From Deltaproteobacteria bacterium (GTDB lineage: Bacteria; Desulfobacterota; DSM-4660; Desulfatiglandales; Desulfatiglandaceae): a stretch of 7,643 bases of DNA. This document shows positions 1 through 7,068 of the stretch, piece by piece. The stretch covers positions 1 to 7,643 of the forward strand of contig JAFCZI010000106.1 in the NCBI GenBank assembly GCA_019314425.1. Direction: 5' to 3'. Every line of letters starts with the position of its first letter. Position 1 is the first letter of the stretch. A program made the translations under genes and the position numbers. The notes under the pieces were generated by a model. The model worked only from the letters and a program-made list of their open reading frames with translations. It did no database searches and was not told the origin of the DNA.

Positions 1-70
1 CACACCCCCGTCCCGTCCGTATAAAAATATCTTGACAATCTATCTGAAACAGGCTCTTTTTAACACCGTC

Positions 71-1534
71 ATGATGAACCTGCGTACACGCATATATCTG
101 CTTTTGACCACTCTGGTGTTGGTGACCTTATTGGGCGGCCTGGTCATGGTGTGGTACACCTATCGAATGGAGGGGCTTCTGACCCATATCATTTCCAAAA
201 ATATGGCGACTTTTTATGCTGCGGAAGGGCTGGAAATTTCACTTGTGAATCAAAAGGGGTTTGTTTCGTACTATTTTTTGGATGGTGATCCGGACTGGCT
301 CAGGCAACTCGGGGAATACCGCCAGATTTTCAAGGAGCGGCTCAAAGAATCAAAGGCCCTTGCGGGAGATGAACGTCAAATGGCGGCGATTGCGAAGATC
401 GAAGCCGAATATGGGCGCTATGTCCTCCTTAAAGACCAGGTTATCTTACATTACAAGGGGGGGGATCGTGAAGCAGGCGCCAGACTCCATAAAGAGACGC
501 GAAACCGCTTTTTCAATATCCTTAATCTTTGCGATGCGTATAAGGCGCTTCACCGGGAAGCGATCGAACAGGCCCGGGACAAAAGCTTCCGGCAGGCCCG
601 AAACCTCAGGTTTGTGGCCGGAATAGCCATCTTAACCGTTTTGATTCTGGGGGTGCTCCTGGCCTTTGTTTTGACAAAACAGATTCTGATCCCCATCCGC
701 AGGTTGGCTTTAGAGGCGGACAGGGACGTGGAACCGCCCGGGGGCGGAGATGAAGTCAACGTCTTGAGCCAAAGTGTGCGTGGCCTCATCAAAGACGCAG
801 ACCATACGCAGGTCGCGCTTCAAAAAAGCCGCGAGACCCTCCTGCAGGCGGAAAAGCTGGCATCGGTAGGGAAATTGGCGGCCGGGATGGCCCACAGTAT
901 TCGAAATCCCCTTACCTCCGTAAAGATGCGGCTCTTTTCTCTGCATAGAGCCCTTGAACTCTCACCCATCCAACGGGATGATTTTGAGGTAATTTCCGAG
1001 GAAATCCGTCACATCGATACGATTGTGCAGAACTTTCTTGAGTTTTCCCGTCCGCCCAAACTCAAGACACAGAAAATCAGCCCGTCAGAGGTGGTGGATT
1101 TGGTCCTTCAACTGCTTCGACACCGCCTCGAATCCTACAATGTGGCTGCGACGGTCCGTCGTCAGACCCCCCTCCCTGAGATCCAGGCGGATCCCGAACA
1201 GCTGAAAGAGGTGCTGATCAATCTCTTAGAGAATGCCTGTGAGGCGATGGAAGGGGGCGGTGCGATTGTTATCCAGGAGGACGAAGGCTTTAGCGAACCG
1301 GATGGGCCTGTTGTGATCATCCGGATAACCGATACCGGACCCGGGATTCAGAAGTCCATTCAGGAAAAGGTCTTTCAACCCTTTTTCACCACCCGGGAGG
1401 ACGGGACGGGCCTGGGCCTGAGCATCGCCGGCAGGATCATGGAAGGCCATGGGGGGGGGCTGGAGCTGATATCTGAAAGGGGGGAGGGGACTACATTTGT
1501 GATCACCCTGCCCATAGAGGGGCATCAATCGTGA
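71..1534 (+). CDS. Membrane sensor histidine kinase (HAMP, HisKA, HATPase), partner of the downstream NtrC-type regulator
   Basis: Autophosphorylating sensor kinase of 487 residues from the ATG at 71. Seen: a hydrophobic segment at about residues 8-30; a largely helical, probably periplasmic region at about 31-180 that resembles a four-helix-bundle sensor; a second membrane segment at about 181-202; a HAMP-like linker at about 203-250 (Pro208); a HisKA domain with the H-box GMAHSIRNPL and phospho-acceptor His275; and an HATPase with N-box NLLENACEAM (384-393), DTGPGI (421-426), QPFFTT (436-441) and GTGLGL (445-450). The residue after the catalytic His is Ser instead of the usual Glu/Asp. The stop overlaps the next gene's GTG by 4 bases, so the two are translationally coupled and very likely partners. 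Start choice is uncertain: an in-frame TTG at 32 would add 13 residues but has no ribosome site, and ATG 74 is also possible. The AT-rich stretch at 21-31 could be a -10 region, but this is weak. The ligand cannot be told from sequence. Confidence 0.9.
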   Translation: MMNLRTRIYLLLTTLVLVTLLGGLVMVWYTYRMEGLLTHIISKNMATFYAAEGLEISLVNQKGFVSYYFLDGDPDWLRQLGEYRQIFKERLKESKALAGDERQMAAIAKIEAEYGRYVLLKDQVILHYKGGDREAGARLHKETRNRFFNILNLCDAYKALHREAIEQARDKSFRQARNLRFVAGIAILTVLILGVLLAFVLTKQILIPIRRLALEADRDVEPPGGGDEVNVLSQSVRGLIKDADHTQVALQKSRETLLQAEKLASVGKLAAGMAHSIRNPLTSVKMRLFSLHRALELSPIQRDDFEVISEEIRHIDTIVQNFLEFSRPPKLKTQKISPSEVVDLVLQLLRHRLESYNVAATVRRQTPLPEIQADPEQLKEVLINLLENACEAMEGGGAIVIQEDEGFSEPDGPVVIIRITDTGPGIQKSIQEKVFQPFFTTREDGTGLGLSIAGRIMEGHGGGLELISERGEGTTFVITLPIEGHQS

Positions 1535-2973
1535 GCACTATTCTGATTATTGATGACGACGACCAGTTGCGGGTCAGCTTTCAGAGGCTTCTGACGGAAG
1601 AGGGTTATTCCGTTGACAGCGCCCCATCCGGTGAAGCCGGTCTCAATCTGATGAAATCCATCACCCCGGACCTGGTTGTCCTGGATATGCGATTGCCCGG
1701 AATGAACGGTCTCGAAACTTTTAGACGCATCCATGCTATCGAGCCCAAACTCCCTGTTATTATCATGACGGCTTTCGGGACCACCGAAACAGCCATCGAA
1801 GCCACAAAGATGGGGGCCTTTGATTACATCCTCAAACCCTTCGATATCCCTGAAATGTTGGGCATTATAGAACAGGCCCTTGAAGCGGGCCGATTTATGC
1901 GTTCGCCGGTAGATGTGAACGCCACGCCTGACAATGTGTCACGGGAGGCCATCGTCGGCCGCAGCAAGCCCATGCAGGATGTTTACAAGGCCATCGGACG
2001 GGTGTCTCCCACCGATGCAACGGTGCTCATACGGGGTGAGTCGGGCACAGGGAAGGAGTTGGTGGCCCGGGCCATATATCAGCACAGCCTCCGGGCAGAG
2101 AAGCCGTTTCTGGTCATCAACTGTGTGGCTATCCCTGAGAACCTTCTGGAAAGCGAGCTTTTCGGATACGAAAAGGGGGCCTTTACCGGCGCATCCCACC
2201 GACGCGTGGGAAAGATCGAACAGGCAGACGGCGGTACGGTATTTCTGGACGAAATCGGCGACATGCCTTCCAGCATACAGGCCAAAGTATTGAGACTCCT
2301 CCAGGAAAAAAGCATCGAGCGCCTGGGCGGCAGGGGCACTATATCGGTGGATGTGCGGATTATTGCCGCCACCAATCGGAATTTGGAAAAAGCCCTTTCC
2401 GAAGGTCGCTTTCGTGAAGATCTATACTATCGCCTCAAAGTTGTCACCATCTCGCTCCCCCCCCTTCGAGAACGCCCCGACGATATCCCGCTCCTGATAG
2501 AATACTTCCTGGCCAGATCTGCCGCAGACTTCGGTATGGAAAACCCCGGGATTACGGAGGAAGCGATTTCGGCCCTGAACGGCTATTCATGGCCGGGAAA
2601 CGTGCGGGAGATTGGAAACACCCTGCATAAAGCATTGATATTTAACCGGGGCGGTCCGGTGAGAGCTGAGGACATTTCCCCGGCCATCAGCGGCATGGAC
2701 GCGGGTACGGGGGCAAATAATGAAACAACGGAAGCGGCTATCACCAAGTGGGCCCACGAGGCTCTCTCCTCAAAGGATACGGTGAATCTATTCGATTCAT
2801 GCATGGATCGGTTTGCCGCTATTCTGATCCGTGAGGCGCTCAACCTTACCGGCGGCAATCGGTCACGTGCGGCCAAACTCTTAGACCTTTCAAGGCCCAC
2901 CCTTCATTCCAAAATTGAAAAATTCGGTCTTAAATTCGAAACATCGATCACAGGGCTCCCACCAAAAAAATAG
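1531..2973 (+). CDS. NtrC-family sigma-54-dependent response regulator (REC, AAA+, Fis-type HTH)
   Basis: Transcriptional activator of 480 residues, complete and of usual family length. Receiver domain at about 1-120: acidic cluster Asp8-Asp11, phospho-acceptor Asp52 in VLDMRLPG, Thr80 and Lys102. AAA+ sigma-54 interaction domain at about 141-370: Walker A GESGTGKE (169-176), the sigma-54 contact loop GAFTGA (216-221), Walker B TVFLDE (236-241) and WPGNVRE (354-360). C-terminal Fis-type helix-turn-helix at about 425-475 (GGNRSRAAKLLDLSRPTLH). All residues needed for phosphorylation, ATP hydrolysis and sigma-54 contact are present. GTG start at 1531, with the purine-rich stretch AGAGGGG at 1516-1522 as ribosome site; it overlaps the kinase stop (GTGA). 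The most likely target is the -24/-12 promoter 140 bp downstream of its stop, in front of the permease gene. Architecture and context recall DctD or ZraR, but orthology to a named regulator cannot be claimed. Confidence 0.96.
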   Translation: MSTILIIDDDDQLRVSFQRLLTEEGYSVDSAPSGEAGLNLMKSITPDLVVLDMRLPGMNGLETFRRIHAIEPKLPVIIMTAFGTTETAIEATKMGAFDYILKPFDIPEMLGIIEQALEAGRFMRSPVDVNATPDNVSREAIVGRSKPMQDVYKAIGRVSPTDATVLIRGESGTGKELVARAIYQHSLRAEKPFLVINCVAIPENLLESELFGYEKGAFTGASHRRVGKIEQADGGTVFLDEIGDMPSSIQAKVLRLLQEKSIERLGGRGTISVDVRIIAATNRNLEKALSEGRFREDLYYRLKVVTISLPPLRERPDDIPLLIEYFLARSAADFGMENPGITEEAISALNGYSWPGNVREIGNTLHKALIFNRGGPVRAEDISPAISGMDAGTGANNETTEAAITKWAHEALSSKDTVNLFDSCMDRFAAILIREALNLTGGNRSRAAKLLDLSRPTLHSKIEKFGLKFETSITGLPPKK

Positions 2974-2991
2974 GGCCATTCATTCCGAACC

Positions 2992-3006
2992 TTTACAACC
3001 TGTAAA
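2992..3006. promoter_or_regulatory. Candidate upstream activator site for the NtrC-type regulator (perfect inverted repeat)
   Basis: TTTACA-ACC-TGTAAA is a perfect 6-bp inverted repeat around a 3-bp centre, 19 bp after the regulator's stop codon. Its centre (2999) lies about 140 bp upstream of the transcription start predicted from the sigma-54 promoter at 3113-3128. NtrC-family activators typically bind dyad sites roughly 100-200 bp upstream, so size and distance fit. I see no second copy in the gap, although such activators often use two sites. The arms are too short and A/T-rich, and lack a following T-run, to be a convincing terminator. Confidence 0.5.
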
Positions 3007-3041
3007 AATTACCGACATCTATTCCCTGACATTAGAACATC

Positions 3042-3054
3042 AAGAATCATCCTT
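3042..3054. promoter_or_regulatory. Possible second, imperfect dyad upstream of the sigma-54 promoter
   Basis: AAGAAT-C-ATCCTT has arms that match at five of six positions when one is reverse-complemented. It is centred about 91 bp upstream of the predicted start site, where a second activator site could lie. Its sequence does not resemble the palindrome at 2992-3006, so the same protein need not bind both. A chance dyad in AT-rich DNA is quite possible. Confidence 0.15.
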
Positions 3055-3112
3055 CCCCAATATTTCCTTCTATTTTTAAACAGTTATAAGATTTTTACCG
3101 CCTTCCGTTTTA

Positions 3113-3128
3113 TGGCATGGTTATTGCC
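3113..3128 (+). promoter_or_regulatory. Sigma-54 (RpoN) -24/-12 promoter for the permease-kinase-regulator operon
   Basis: TGGCATGGTTATTGCC matches the sigma-54 consensus TGGCAYRNNNNTTGCW at every defined position except the last (C for W). The invariant GG (3114-3115) and GC (3126-3127) are spaced exactly as required. Taking the C at 3127 as -12 puts the transcription start near 3139 and gives an untranslated leader of about 80 bases before the permease ATG. An NtrC-type activator gene lies directly upstream and a candidate dyad site sits at about -140, so all the parts of a sigma-54 control region are in place. Confidence 0.82.
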
Positions 3129-3206
3129 CCTAGAGACGGTGTTAACGGTCTTTTCACGCTAAAATAAAAAGGTTCAGCCATTAATTTTTCCAGGCAGATT
3201 CGGTAA

Positions 3207-3213
3207 AAGGGGG
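3207..3213 (+). promoter_or_regulatory. Ribosome binding site of the permease gene
   Basis: The purine run AAGGGGG ends 5 bases before the ATG at 3219. No other ATG, GTG or TTG nearby has a comparable site, so it fixes the permease start. Confidence 0.7.
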
Positions 3214-3218
3214 TAGAT

Positions 3219-4868
3219 ATGAGTCATCACGCGGCAGTTGAAACCAACCGTAAATCAGGATTCTGGGCGAGCAAGCCGGGGTATAAACCCATTCTCTTGT
3301 TGATTGCAGTACTTGTCTTTACAGGGGTTGTGCTTGCCCCCACCCCGCAGAGCATGATCAATCTGGTCAGCAAAGTAAATCCTGCGGGATATCAGTTGGG
3401 CCAGGGATGCAACACCATTGCGGATACCATGAATCAAAAGCTTCACCCAAGGGCCTTTAAAGCAAAAGTGGAGCAGCCCCAAACAGGGGTGTTGGATTCC
3501 ACGCCCCTCATGACGGACATACAGACGGCGCAATTGGCAAAGATCATGTTGGCGATATTCTTTTTGGCCGTTTTTTTCTGGGCGACTGAAGCGCTGCCGT
3601 TAGGCGCGACCGACCTCCTTGTGGCGGTGATGCTCTATCTTTTCTGTATCCTCCCCGTCAATGAAATATCCAAGGCGTTCATGAAGGACGCCGTATTCTT
3701 TATCTTCGGTATATTGGCTGTGGCTGTGGGGGTGGCCAAGACCGGGCTTGACAAGCGGATCGGGCTGATACTCCTGAGCCGCATCAAGAGCGCCAAGGCC
3801 TTTGCCTTTATATTTCTCCCCCTCTTGGCCATGTCTGCAAGCTTTCTCTCCGAGCACGCCCTGGTGGCGCTTCTCATCCCGGTCCTCATGGGGGTTTATA
3901 AAGTGACCTGCAAGATGTACGGGGTGGAAAAGGACAGGGCATTGGCGGTCTTTCTTCTGCTCGGCATCTGCTTTGCCGCCAACCATGGTGGCCCCGGGTC
4001 TCCTGCCGCCGGTGGACGAAATGCCATCATGGTGGGATATCTGATGGAGTATGGCGATCCGATCTCATTCCTTGACTGGATGAAATACGGCATGCCCTTT
4101 GTCCCGCTCATGGGCGTGGTTATCGGGGCCTATATGTATCTCCGGCTTAAATCCAAGTTTCTGGTAAAGGATATAAATCCGAGCGAGGTGGTGAAGGCGG
4201 AAGTGGCCAAAATGCCCAAGTTCGCAGGGAAAGAGGCCATGATGACGGTCATCCTTGTGTGCCTGGTGGCTGCGTGGATCATCTTAGGTGAACATTACGG
4301 TTTGGGTGGGCCGACGCTCTATGCGGTTGTGGCTATGTTTCTCTGTCGTATTGTGGAGTGGGACGATATCCAGGACGGAGTGGCCTTTGACGTGGTGGGC
4401 CTTTACGCCGCTGCCTGCGCCATGGGCGTGGGTCTCAAATTCACCGGCGGCGCCCTCTGGCTGGCCAACACCTTTGTGGCTTTGCTGCCGGAAAGCATAT
4501 CCCATGGCGATGGACTGGTTATCGGGGTCAGCCTGTTAACCGGCGTCATGACCAACTTCATGAGCGACGGGGCAACCGTGGCAGCGCTTGGTCCCATTGT
4601 TCTTCCGATGGCGACGTTATCCGGCGTCAGTGTCTGGAAAATTGGTCTGGCGTGCGCGTTTTCTTCCTCCTTTGCCAATTTTCTGGTTGTGGGAACCCCC
4701 AATAATGCGATAGCGTTCGGTATGGGCAGAGACCCCGAGACCGGAGAAAGGCTGTTGAGCGTCTTTGATTTTATAAAATTCGGCCTCCCCATAACCCTTC
4801 TGGCATGGATTGTTCTCTGGTTCTGGACCATACTGGGGTACTGGCAGTTTATGGATTGGCCGCATTAA
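3219..4868 (+). CDS. DASS/SLC13-family-like anion permease, divergent subfamily
   Basis: Inner-membrane secondary transporter of 549 residues with many hydrophobic segments. Seen: a first membrane segment at about 24-41; a polar loop at about 42-105, probably extracytoplasmic, with a lone Cys64; then the permease core from about 106 to the end. Family signs are WATEALPLGATDLL (121-134) and the cation-site-like motif TPNNAIAFG (493-501) near the C-terminal hairpin. The matching first-repeat motif is unusual: GGPGSPAAGGRNAIM (257-271). The two Ser-Asn-Thr triplets that bind substrate carboxylates in VcINDY-type members appear here as SEH (211-213, in SFLSEHALVALLIP) and SDG (449-451, in NFMSDGATVAALGP). 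Substrate is therefore uncertain: a C4-dicarboxylate, sulfate, another anion or something else. It has its own sigma-54 promoter, and a sensor kinase starts 10 bases after its stop. Confidence is high for a permease of this superfamily and low for any substrate. Confidence 0.88.
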   Translation: MSHHAAVETNRKSGFWASKPGYKPILLLIAVLVFTGVVLAPTPQSMINLVSKVNPAGYQLGQGCNTIADTMNQKLHPRAFKAKVEQPQTGVLDSTPLMTDIQTAQLAKIMLAIFFLAVFFWATEALPLGATDLLVAVMLYLFCILPVNEISKAFMKDAVFFIFGILAVAVGVAKTGLDKRIGLILLSRIKSAKAFAFIFLPLLAMSASFLSEHALVALLIPVLMGVYKVTCKMYGVEKDRALAVFLLLGICFAANHGGPGSPAAGGRNAIMVGYLMEYGDPISFLDWMKYGMPFVPLMGVVIGAYMYLRLKSKFLVKDINPSEVVKAEVAKMPKFAGKEAMMTVILVCLVAAWIILGEHYGLGGPTLYAVVAMFLCRIVEWDDIQDGVAFDVVGLYAAACAMGVGLKFTGGALWLANTFVALLPESISHGDGLVIGVSLLTGVMTNFMSDGATVAALGPIVLPMATLSGVSVWKIGLACAFSSSFANFLVVGTPNNAIAFGMGRDPETGERLLSVFDFIKFGLPITLLAWIVLWFWTILGYWQFMDWPH

Positions 4869-4878
4869 TGGGATGATA

Positions 4879-6540
4879 ATGAAAACATCTCTCTACAAGA
4901 ATCTTCAAAGAAAGATCATCATTATAACGCTGCTGGTCTCTCTTGCCCCACTCGTTGTCCTTGGCGCGACGATCTATTATCAGTTCGCCCGGATGTACGG
5001 GGAAAAAATTGAGGAACAGATCACATACCGGGCCACGGCCCAGGCGGAAGCCGTGGAACTGTTCCTCAAGGAACGGACTGCCATCCTCTGCGCCATGGCA
5101 GACACCCACGCATTCAACGACATGACCGATGAAAAAAACCTTGCCCGCATATTTGAGGTTATGAATGCACGGGCGGGGGCTTTCGTGGATTTGGGCGTAA
5201 TATCCAAGTCAGGCCAGCACTTGGCTTACGTTGGACCCTATGATCTCAAGGGCCTTAATTACTACCAACACCCGTGGTTTGATGATGTGATGAGCAAGGG
5301 TGTCTATATCAGCAATGTCTATATGGGGTACCGGCAGTCCCCACACTTTATTATTGCGGTTCGTCGCCAGGAAGGCCTCAACAGCTGGATTCTCAGGGCA
5401 ACCATTGATCCTGATATCTTCGATAACATTGTACGTTCCGCCCAGGTGGGAAAAACGGGTGACGCCTATATCCTCGACCAAAAAGGGGCTTACCAGACCT
5501 GCCCTCGCTTCAACGGGGAGATATTGACGCAATCTCACCTGAATACCCGCGTTTTCGGTACAAGAACTACTGTTATAGAGGAGAAAAACGTTGAAGAGAA
5601 AAAGGTGCTTTACGCGGGGAGCTGGCTCAAGGATGGCAAATGGCTCCTTGTGATCAGCCAGGAAACGGCAGAGGAAATGACCGGCCTGTTTGCTACCAGA
5701 GTCGCGGAGGTGGTGATTATTGTCTGCGGCTTTCTGACCATCATTTTTGCAACAATTTTTACAACCCGGATGATTGTCAAACGGTTAAGAGAAACCGATT
5801 CGAGGATGAATGAACTCAATGCCCAACTCATTCAATCCGACAAATTGGCTGCTTTAGGGAAGATGGCCGCAGGGGTGGCCCATGAAATCAATAACCCCCT
5901 GGCGGTTATTATCCAGTTGTCCGGATGGATGGAAGATCTCCTCTATGAAGAGGAGTTTAAAAAAAGTAATAATTATAAAGAATACAAGCAGGCCATACGG
6001 GACATAGAGAATCACGTGGAACGTGCCCGGAAAGTGGTCCACAATATGTTAGGTTATGCGCGAAAGATGGAACCCCGCTTGGAGGATGTGGACGTTAACA
6101 GCACATTGGAACAGACCATCGATTTGCTTAAAAACTATGCGATCACCAACAATATCGAGATTACAACGGCGCTTTCCGATGATCTGCCGATTATTGCCAG
6201 TGATCAGTCCCAGCTCCAGCAGGTTTTCCTGAATCTGATGACCAATGCCATTGACGCCATCGGTTCCGAGGGTTTGATTGAGGTGACGAGCAGGGTGGTT
6301 GATTCTTTCATTAATGTTGATATAACGGACAATGGACCGGGAATTCCCGAAGATAAACAAAAAAAGGTGTTTGATCCCTTCTTTACCACCAAAGAGGCCG
6401 GAGAGGGAACCGGTCTTGGCCTGTGGGTCAGTTATGATATCATTGCAAAGATGGGAGGGAGTATTCGCATTAAGAGTGAGGTGGGAAAAGGAACCACCTT
6501 TACGGTTTCAGTTCCGGTGGTAATACCGGAAAAGAAATAA
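4879..6540 (+). CDS. Membrane sensor histidine kinase with Cache-type periplasmic domain
   Basis: Sensor kinase of 553 residues from the ATG at 4879. Seen: membrane segment at about 12-34; a periplasmic region at about 35-272 with double-Cache character ([20 protein letters not shown] at 131-150, followed by [10 protein letters not shown] and later [13 protein letters not shown]); second membrane segment at about 276-297; a short probable coiled coil at about 300-322 with no recognisable HAMP; HisKA with H-box [10 protein letters not shown] and phospho-acceptor His335; HATPase with N-box [10 protein letters not shown] (452-461), DNGPGI (484-489), DPFFTT (499-504) and GTGLGL (510-515). Cache domains usually bind small extracellular molecules such as organic acids or amino acids, so it may sense the permease's substrate (inference). 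It begins 10 bases after the permease stop and is probably co-transcribed. GGGA at 4870-4873 supports ATG 4879; ATG 4873 would add two residues. A longer in-frame start at 4810 lies inside the permease gene and is unlikely. Confidence 0.93.
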   Translation: MKTSLYKNLQRKIIIITLLVSLAPLVVLGATIYYQFARMYGEKIEEQITYRATAQAEAVELFLKERTAILCAMADTHAFNDMTDEKNLARIFEVMNARAGAFVDLGVISKSGQHLAYVGPYDLKGLNYYQHPWFDDVMSKGVYISNVYMGYRQSPHFIIAVRRQEGLNSWILRATIDPDIFDNIVRSAQVGKTGDAYILDQKGAYQTCPRFNGEILTQSHLNTRVFGTRTTVIEEKNVEEKKVLYAGSWLKDGKWLLVISQETAEEMTGLFATRVAEVVIIVCGFLTIIFATIFTTRMIVKRLRETDSRMNELNAQLIQSDKLAALGKMAAGVAHEINNPLAVIIQLSGWMEDLLYEEEFKKSNNYKEYKQAIRDIENHVERARKVVHNMLGYARKMEPRLEDVDVNSTLEQTIDLLKNYAITNNIEITTALSDDLPIIASDQSQLQQVFLNLMTNAIDAIGSEGLIEVTSRVVDSFINVDITDNGPGIPEDKQKKVFDPFFTTKEAGEGTGLGLWVSYDIIAKMGGSIRIKSEVGKGTTFTVSVPVVIPEKK

Positions 6541-6567
6541 ATTCCAATCATTTAAACGAGATTGACT

Positions 6568-6574
6568 GAGGAGG
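6568..6574 (+). promoter_or_regulatory. Strong ribosome binding site deciding the response-regulator start
   Basis: GAGGAGG lies 8 bases before the ATG at 6583. It overlaps codons that would follow an in-frame TTG at 6562, so it argues for the ATG as the true start. Confidence 0.8.
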
Positions 6575-6582
6575 ATTGTCAC

Positions 6583-7047
6583 ATGGATGCTTTTAGGGCG
6601 TTGGTTGTGGATGACGAGGAAGTTTTTCTGGAGACCTTGGTGAAACGTCTGCATAAACGAAATATCGATACGACCGGTGCACCCAGCGGCGAAGAGGCCC
6701 TGGAAATAATGAAGAAAAAGCTCTTTGACGTTGTTATCCTGGACGTCAAGATGCCGGGGGGCATGGACGGAATTGAAACGCTCAGGGAAATCAAAAAAAT
6801 CCAGCCCCTGGCGGAAGTGATTCTGCTGACAGGACATGCATCTGTAGAGACCAGCATTGAGGGGATGAAGTTAGGCGCCTTTGATTACCTCCTGAAGCCC
6901 ATAAAATTAGAAGAGCTTCTCGTCAAGCTGGCCCAGGCCTTTGAGAAAAAAGACGCGCACGATCAGAAAATCCGGAGCGCCCGGATAAAGGAGCTGATTC
7001 GCTTTCCGGGAAGGGTTCTCGAACAGGTGAAGGAGGAAGAACAATAG
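6583..7047 (+). CDS. Single-domain response regulator (receiver only)
   Basis: A 154-residue phospho-receiver protein without a DNA-binding or enzymatic output domain. Seen: acidic pair Asp10-Asp11; phospho-acceptor Asp54 in VILDVKMPGG; Thr83 in LLTGHAS; Lys105 in YLLKPIK. The receiver fold ends near residue 122. A charged, probably helical tail of about 32 residues follows (to EEEQ) and resembles no known output domain. There is one extra Gly in MPGGMDG compared with the common MPGMDG loop. It lies 42 bases after the Cache-type kinase and is its likely partner. It could act as a phosphate sink, a relay intermediate or a protein-protein switch, possibly on the permease or the kinase; the sequence does not decide. 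The ATG start is set by the strong GAGGAGG site. It ends 21 bases before a convergent remnant, and no terminator hairpin is visible between them. Confidence 0.92.
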   Translation: MDAFRALVVDDEEVFLETLVKRLHKRNIDTTGAPSGEEALEIMKKKLFDVVILDVKMPGGMDGIETLREIKKIQPLAEVILLTGHASVETSIEGMKLGAFDYLLKPIKLEELLVKLAQAFEKKDAHDQKIRSARIKELIRFPGRVLEQVKEEEQ

Positions 7048-7068
7048 AATTGTTTATATCCTTCCCGT

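Noticed and set aside
32..70. TTG start at 32 for the first kinase, or the TTGACA at 32-37 as a -35 promoter box
   Set aside because: No ribosome site precedes the TTG, and the extra 13 residues look unlike a kinase N-terminus. As a promoter, no good -10 hexamer lies 16-18 bp downstream (TCTTTT at 55-60).
3131..3150. GTTAAC-centred partial dyad in the permease leader as a riboswitch or attenuator
   Set aside because: Arms are very short and imperfect, and no alternative stem or T-run follows.
3600..3986. 128-residue open frame on the - strand within the permease gene
   Set aside because: His/Glu/Lys-rich composition typical of an antisense reading of a hydrophobic membrane protein; no recognisable domain.
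4801..4816. TGGCATGGATTGTTC inside the permease gene as a second sigma-54 promoter
   Set aside because: The GG element is present but the required GC at -12 is missing at the correct spacing.
4403..4831. 142-residue open frame on the - strand within the permease gene
   Set aside because: It lies entirely opposite a well-supported permease core, has no family similarity that I recognise and has no convincing start context.
4810..4878. Longer N-terminus for the Cache-type kinase starting inside the permease gene
   Set aside because: It would overlap the permease by 59 bases in another frame and adds Gly/Trp-rich residues unlike a kinase N-terminus. ATG 4879 has a nearby GGGA and gives a normal start before the first membrane segment.
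6562..6582. TTG start for the receiver-only regulator
   Set aside because: The strong GAGGAGG site lies inside these codons and serves the ATG at 6583; receiver domains normally begin just before the first strand, as they do from that ATG.
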